61,539 nt of DNA, from positions 1 to 61,539 of the forward strand of contig BJGE01000005.1 in the NCBI GenBank assembly GCA_014190275.1. Direction: 5' to 3'. The DNA comes from Actinomycetes bacterium (GTDB taxonomy: Bacteria > Actinomycetota > Actinomycetes > S36-B12). The notes beneath the pieces are model-generated. The model saw nothing but the letters and a program-made list of their open reading frames with translations, made no database searches and was not told the origin of the DNA. Numbering within the stretch: the first letter of the stretch is position 1; every line of letters begins with the position of its first letter. Shown in pieces: positions 57,887 to 61,539 of this stretch. A program made the translations under genes and the position numbers.

Positions 57887-59087
57887 GCGTAACCGCCTTG
57901 AGCAGCTGATCGATTTCAGCCGGGGTGTTGTATGCGTGTGGGCTGACCCGCACTAGCGCCGCGATGTGGTGTGATTCAAAATCAACCCGTGCATATTCCG
58001 GGGTGGATAGGCTGACGTTGATACCTGCCTGCCGGATCTGCGCAACTAACTGTCGCGCGTCAATTCGATCGTGGGTGAATGTCACAATGCCGCTCAGATG
58101 GAGTCCGCGATCGTGCACGGTCACTCCTGGTACGGCACTTAATCCAGCGCGAGCCTGCTGCGCCAAAAGACTAATCCGAGCCGAAATGGCCTCGATACCG
58201 CAGGCCAATGCGTAGTCAATGGCTGCGCCGAGGCCCAGGAGGCCGGCATAGGACTTCTCCCAGAACTCGAACTTGCGCGCGCCCGTTGCAACCTCGAAGC
58301 CCGATTCATGCCAGGTGGCGGAGTGCAGGTCAAGGGGAAATGGCTCAAGTTCGATTAGTGCGCGATCGCTGGTGAACAAGAAGCCGGTTCCGCGTGGCCC
58401 GCGCAGGAATTTACGCCCGGTAGCGCTGATAAAATCGGCTCCGATGGCTCCCGCTGATATTGGCAGTTGCCCGACAGACTGGCAGGCGTCGACCAAATAC
58501 CAGGCATCGGAATGGTTGGCGCGAAGGGCGGCACCGATCGCTGCGACCTCGTTTATCAACCCATTTTGGGATGGGCACTGATTAACAGCTACTGCGGCGA
58601 CGTCAGTGTCAAGTAGTTTTTCGAACGCCGCGACATCGACGCACCCGTGCTCGTCGTCCGGGATGAACTCAAGGCGCACGCCGCAGGTCTTGACGATTTG
58701 CATTATGGGCAGCACATTCGATGCGTACTCCGATGATGACACCAAGATGCGATCACCGGCTGTAAATGGGCGGGTGTGATGGATGGCGGTAAAGGCCCTA
58801 TCCCAAGCGGCGGTCGCCGATTCGAGCAGGGCGATCTGGTCGGGGCGGGCACCTAGGAGTTGGGCAACCGATTCGTAGACGCGTTCGAGGCGATGGAGGA
58901 CATCGGCGTGGGCTTCATAGCCACCGATCATGGCCTCAAGGTGGAGGTGGTCGACCACGGTGTCGGTGACTTTGGTGGGTGGGAGTGCGCATCCGGCGTT
59001 ATTGAGGTGGTTGACCCGCAGGCACCCAGGTGTCTCGTGGCGCAGGAGCTCGATATCTAGCCCGATGGCATCCCCGGTCGCGGTCAT
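57879..59087 (-). CDS. Class V aminotransferase-fold PLP enzyme
   Basis: 402 aa from ATG 59087 (in-frame GTG 59105 adds six residues). HLNNAGCALPP, SSSEYASNVLP, VDACQSVGQLP and the PLP lysine in SATGRKFLRGPRGTGFL mark the cysteine desulfurase/isopenicillin epimerase-like branch. No catalytic Cys loop of SufS type is evident, so the reaction is unknown. It overlaps the sensor kinase by eight bases, suggesting a transcription unit. Divergent from dnaG, with promoters overlapping in about 30 bases. Confidence 0.85.
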   Translation of the reverse strand: MTATGDAIGLDIELLRHETPGCLRVNHLNNAGCALPPTKVTDTVVDHLHLEAMIGGYEAHADVLHRLERVYESVAQLLGARPDQIALLESATAAWDRAFTAIHHTRPFTAGDRILVSSSEYASNVLPIMQIVKTCGVRLEFIPDDEHGCVDVAAFEKLLDTDVAAVAVNQCPSQNGLINEVAAIGAALRANHSDAWYLVDACQSVGQLPISAGAIGADFISATGRKFLRGPRGTGFLFTSDRALIELEPFPLDLHSATWHESGFEVATGARKFEFWEKSYAGLLGLGAAIDYALACGIEAISARISLLAQQARAGLSAVPGVTVHDRGLHLSGIVTFTHDRIDARQLVAQIRQAGINVSLSTPEYARVDFESHHIAALVRVSPHAYNTPAEIDQLLKAVTHA

Positions 59088-59106
59088 GGGGCTATCCAAC
59101 CGCACT

Positions 59107-59112
59107 TAGACT
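59107..59112 (+). promoter_or_regulatory. -10 box of dnaG (leaderless)
   Basis: TAGACT six bases before ATG 59119, no Shine-Dalgarno. It lies 20 bases from the divergent PLP gene start. Confidence 0.6.
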
Positions 59113-59118
59113 GCGGAT

Positions 59119-60975
59119 ATGGCCGGAAGGATTCGCGACGACGATGTGGCGCTGGTGCGCGAGCGCGCCAAAATCGACGATATCGTCCGCGAATACGTCA
59201 CTTTGAAGGCCGCTGGCGGGGGTTCGCTCAAGGGAATATGCCCATTTCACGACGAGCGCAGCCCCAGTTTCCACGTCACCCCGAGCCGCGGCATGTGGTA
59301 CTGCTTCGGCTGCGGTGAGGGCGGGGATGTGCTGGCCTTCGTCCAGAAGATAGACCACCTGAGCTTCGCCGAGGTGGTCGAAAAACTCGCGGTCAAGACC
59401 GGGGTGGAACTGCGCTATGTCGAAGGTGGTGCAGCCATCAACAAGCAACAGGGCCAGCGCACCAAACTGATCGAGGCCCACAAGATCGCGGCGGCTTTCT
59501 ATATGGAGCAGTTACTAACACCAGACGCACAAATTGGCCGCACTTTTTTGACCGAGCGCGGTTTTGACGCCGAAGCCGCTAACCATTTTGGGGTTGGGTT
59601 CGCCCCGAAATCCTGGGATGCGCTGACCGGTCACCTGCGGGGCAAAGGCTTCAGCGACCAAGAGTTAATGGCCGGTGGGTTGGTCAGCCAAGGTAACCGC
59701 GGGATCTACGACCGGTTTCGCGGGCGCTTGGTCTGGCCGATCCGCGATCTTGGCGGGGAGGTAATCGGGTTCGGCGCCCGCAAACTATTTGACGATGACG
59801 AGGGCCCAAAGTATCTAAATACCCCGGAGTCACCTCTATATAAGAAGAGCCAGGTGCTTTATGGCATTGATCTGGCCCGCAAGGACATCTCAAAGAGCCA
59901 GCAGGCGGTGATAGTCGAGGGTTATACCGACGTGATGGCCTGTCACCTGGCCGGAGTCACTACCGCGGTAGCGACCTGCGGCACCGCATTCGGCGGCGAG
60001 CACATAAAAATCTTGCGACGCCTGCTAATGGACGACGATCAAATGCGCGGTGAGGTTATCTTCACCTTCGATGGTGACGCGGCCGGGCAAAAAGCAGCGC
60101 TGCGGGCCTTCGAAGAAGACCAGCGGTTCGTCACCCAGACTTTTGTAGCCATTGAAGGCGCGGGCCTAGACCCATGTGACCTGCGGCTAGCGCATGGCGA
60201 TGGAGCCATCAAGGCGCTGGTCGAATCGCGGGTGCCGCTGTTTCAGTTCGCCATCAAGTCGATCATCGCGGGCTACGACTTGAACAACGCCGAAGGGCGT
60301 ATCGCTGCGCTCAAGGAGGCAGCGCCGGTTGTAGCGAAGATTCGCGATACGGCCCTGCGTCCCGAATACAGCCGGTTGCTGGCCGGTTGGCTGGGCCTAG
60401 GCGTTGAGAGCGTCACCACGGCGGTGCAGCAAAGTGGGCGAGCAGCGCCGGTGGCAGCGCGCCCCGGGTCGACCGGTGGCCCGCGTGATCCCGGCCTGAC
60501 CGTTGAACGTGAAGCTTTGAAATGCGTGCTGCAACAGCCCGCGGCCGTCGCTGACTGGTACCAAAGCGTTGAGGAATCGGCGTACACGCATTCCAGCGCC
60601 CAGGGGGTGCATGCGGCAGTCATGAGGGCGGGCGGACCCAAAAAGGAAGTAGCTGGACTTGCTTGGATTGATGCGGTGCTCGAGGTTTGTGCCGATGACG
60701 AAGACCGCCGCATCGTGCGTGAACTATCGGTAGAACCGCTGCCCGCGCAGTCCGGATACGACGCGCACTACGCGGCAAACGTCATCGCCCGCCTGCTCGA
60801 GCTTGACGCCTCGCGCCGGGTCGAGGAAGTGAAAGGTCAATTGCAGCGAACCGACCCGGTCGAACAGGCGGCCGAGCATCAGCAGATCTTCGCCGAACTA
60901 CTTGCCCTTGAGGAGTACCGACGCTCCCTGAGGCGCGGCACCTTGGGGGACGAACCCATCACGAGCAGTAGATGA
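59119..60975 (+). CDS. dnaG: DNA primase
   Basis: 618 aa. N-terminal zinc ribbon C41-H44-C62-C65 (CPFHDERSPSFH...YCFGCGEGGD), RNA polymerase core with FRGRLVWPIRD and GFGARKL, Toprim VIVEGYTDVMA and FDGDAAGQKAA, and a C-terminal DnaB-interacting helical domain. Synthesises primers at the fork. Overlaps the next gene (ATGA). Confidence 0.97.
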   Translation: MAGRIRDDDVALVRERAKIDDIVREYVTLKAAGGGSLKGICPFHDERSPSFHVTPSRGMWYCFGCGEGGDVLAFVQKIDHLSFAEVVEKLAVKTGVELRYVEGGAAINKQQGQRTKLIEAHKIAAAFYMEQLLTPDAQIGRTFLTERGFDAEAANHFGVGFAPKSWDALTGHLRGKGFSDQELMAGGLVSQGNRGIYDRFRGRLVWPIRDLGGEVIGFGARKLFDDDEGPKYLNTPESPLYKKSQVLYGIDLARKDISKSQQAVIVEGYTDVMACHLAGVTTAVATCGTAFGGEHIKILRRLLMDDDQMRGEVIFTFDGDAAGQKAALRAFEEDQRFVTQTFVAIEGAGLDPCDLRLAHGDGAIKALVESRVPLFQFAIKSIIAGYDLNNAEGRIAALKEAAPVVAKIRDTALRPEYSRLLAGWLGLGVESVTTAVQQSGRAAPVAARPGSTGGPRDPGLTVEREALKCVLQQPAAVADWYQSVEESAYTHSSAQGVHAAVMRAGGPKKEVAGLAWIDAVLEVCADDEDRRIVRELSVEPLPAQSGYDAHYAANVIARLLELDASRRVEEVKGQLQRTDPVEQAAEHQQIFAELLALEEYRRSLRRGTLGDEPITSSR

Positions 60976-61478
60976 GGCCGTTCGCCTCCTCGCGCCTTTC
61001 GAAAGGGGCTAAGGCGGACCTAGGGATTGCAAAGTCCGAAAAGGTAATGGCGGTCGGAACGCAACTACCGAGTGGCGAGATGCTGGTGGTAGCCACAAAC
61101 CGGGCGCTGTACCTGCAATCAAGTGGTGAGCGCCTGCGTTGGGATGAGCTGTCGAAAGCCATTTGGGCGGAGCCGATCTTAACCCTGACCTTGATCGATG
61201 ACCTTGGGCAAGTGATCGGCGGGCGGGCTATCGAGCTGGGGCGGGCCACCGACTTACCCGCGGCGATTTATGACCGGGTAACCGATAGCGTCATCGTCAG
61301 CGAACGGGCAGATCTGGGCAATGGGGCGGGGGCCATGCTGGTTGCCCGGCGCAATAGTGATGCCGACCAGATCTGGTGGTCGGTGGTTTTCGAGGCGGGA
61401 CTTGACCCGAAAGATCCCGCGCTAATCACCCGAGCGACAAAGGAATTGTCCCAATTGCGCGCGTCTTTAGGTATTTAG
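60972..61478 (+). CDS. Conserved hypothetical protein downstream of dnaG
   Basis: 168 aa. Pattern: LVVATNRALYLQSSGERLRWDELSKAIWAEPILTLTLID, suggesting a PH-like beta fold as in many actinobacterial dnaG neighbours; no catalytic motif. ATG overlaps dnaG stop. Function unknown. Confidence 0.75.
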   Translation: MRPFASSRLSKGAKADLGIAKSEKVMAVGTQLPSGEMLVVATNRALYLQSSGERLRWDELSKAIWAEPILTLTLIDDLGQVIGGRAIELGRATDLPAAIYDRVTDSVIVSERADLGNGAGAMLVARRNSDADQIWWSVVFEAGLDPKDPALITRATKELSQLRASLGI

Positions 61479-61539
61479 CGCCCGCCGCCGAAAAAACCTT
61501 TGAAACGTTTCCACCCTTTTTTCATGCTCAGCATTGCAT
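61475..61539 (-). CDS. C-terminus of a gene running off the window
   Basis: The minus frame ends at TAA 61477-61475 and reads AMLSMKKGWKRFKGFFGGGR leftwards from the edge. The basic, aromatic tail and a four-base convergent overlap with the previous gene make it plausible, but only 20 codons are visible. Confidence 0.35.
   Translation of the reverse strand, partial: AMLSMKKGWKRFKGFFGGGR

Overview
The window is a stretch of a moderately high-GC actinobacterial chromosome, apparently core rather than plasmid or phage. The evidence is the gene order (folC-ndk, mreBCD-mrdA-rodA, radical SAM pair, RNase E/G-rplU-rpmA-obg-proB-proA-nadD-rsfS, leuS, comEA-comEC-holA-rpsT-lepA-hemW-hrcA-dnaJ-rsmE-phoH-ybeY-era-recO-uppS-glyS-dgt-dnaG), frequent GTG/TTG starts, and actinobacterial families such as DUF4233 and DUF6703. 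MreBCD/RodA points away from Corynebacteriales. I cannot name the genus.

Layout. 1-252: edge remnant of a Y1-type (REP-associated/IS200-like) transposase. 256-3862: folate, nucleotide and membrane-hydrolase genes. 3965-9993: lateral-wall elongasome mreBCD-mrdA-rodA. 10071-15933: radical SAM pair, RNase E/G, L21 and L27. 16059-21540: Obg, proline synthesis, NadD and RsfS. 21537-28625: a block whose order matches mycobacterial nadD-rsfS-gpgP-octT-degV, interrupted by tRNA-Ala(GGC), a gene-poor 0.5 kb and an EamA transporter; leuS and plsY are also here. 28688-36422: DNA-uptake genes comEA/comEC, holA, rpsT, lepA (behind a 12-bp x 7 repeat) and hemW. 36436-37251 (minus): methylglyoxal synthase and a small ORF. 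37423-46394: a long CIRCE-controlled run from hrcA-dnaJ through rsmE, hinT, phoH, ybeY, a CNNM/CBS protein, era, recO and uppS. 46544-53499: DUF6703, an ABM/phosphoribosyltransferase pair, glyS, HU, a 14-TM exporter, dus and a YdcF protein. 53639-61539: dgt, a NarL-type regulator facing an unusual duplicated histidine kinase, a PLP enzyme, dnaG and its conserved neighbour.

Two genome-wide habits stand out. Genes are packed with 4-base stop/start overlaps (14 counted), which supports a CTG start for the GpgP-like phosphatase. Many first genes of transcription units have a TANNNT-like -10 box only 6-7 nt before the start codon and no Shine-Dalgarno, so they are probably transcribed as leaderless mRNAs.

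The most unusual items are two unrelated-sequence hairpins of exactly the same 67-bp length (49410-49476 and 53516-53582), the duplicated-module sensor kinase, the lepA leader repeat, the CTG start, and methylglyoxal synthase in this setting. I did not find a clearly new multi-gene defence or mobile system; most of the window is housekeeping.
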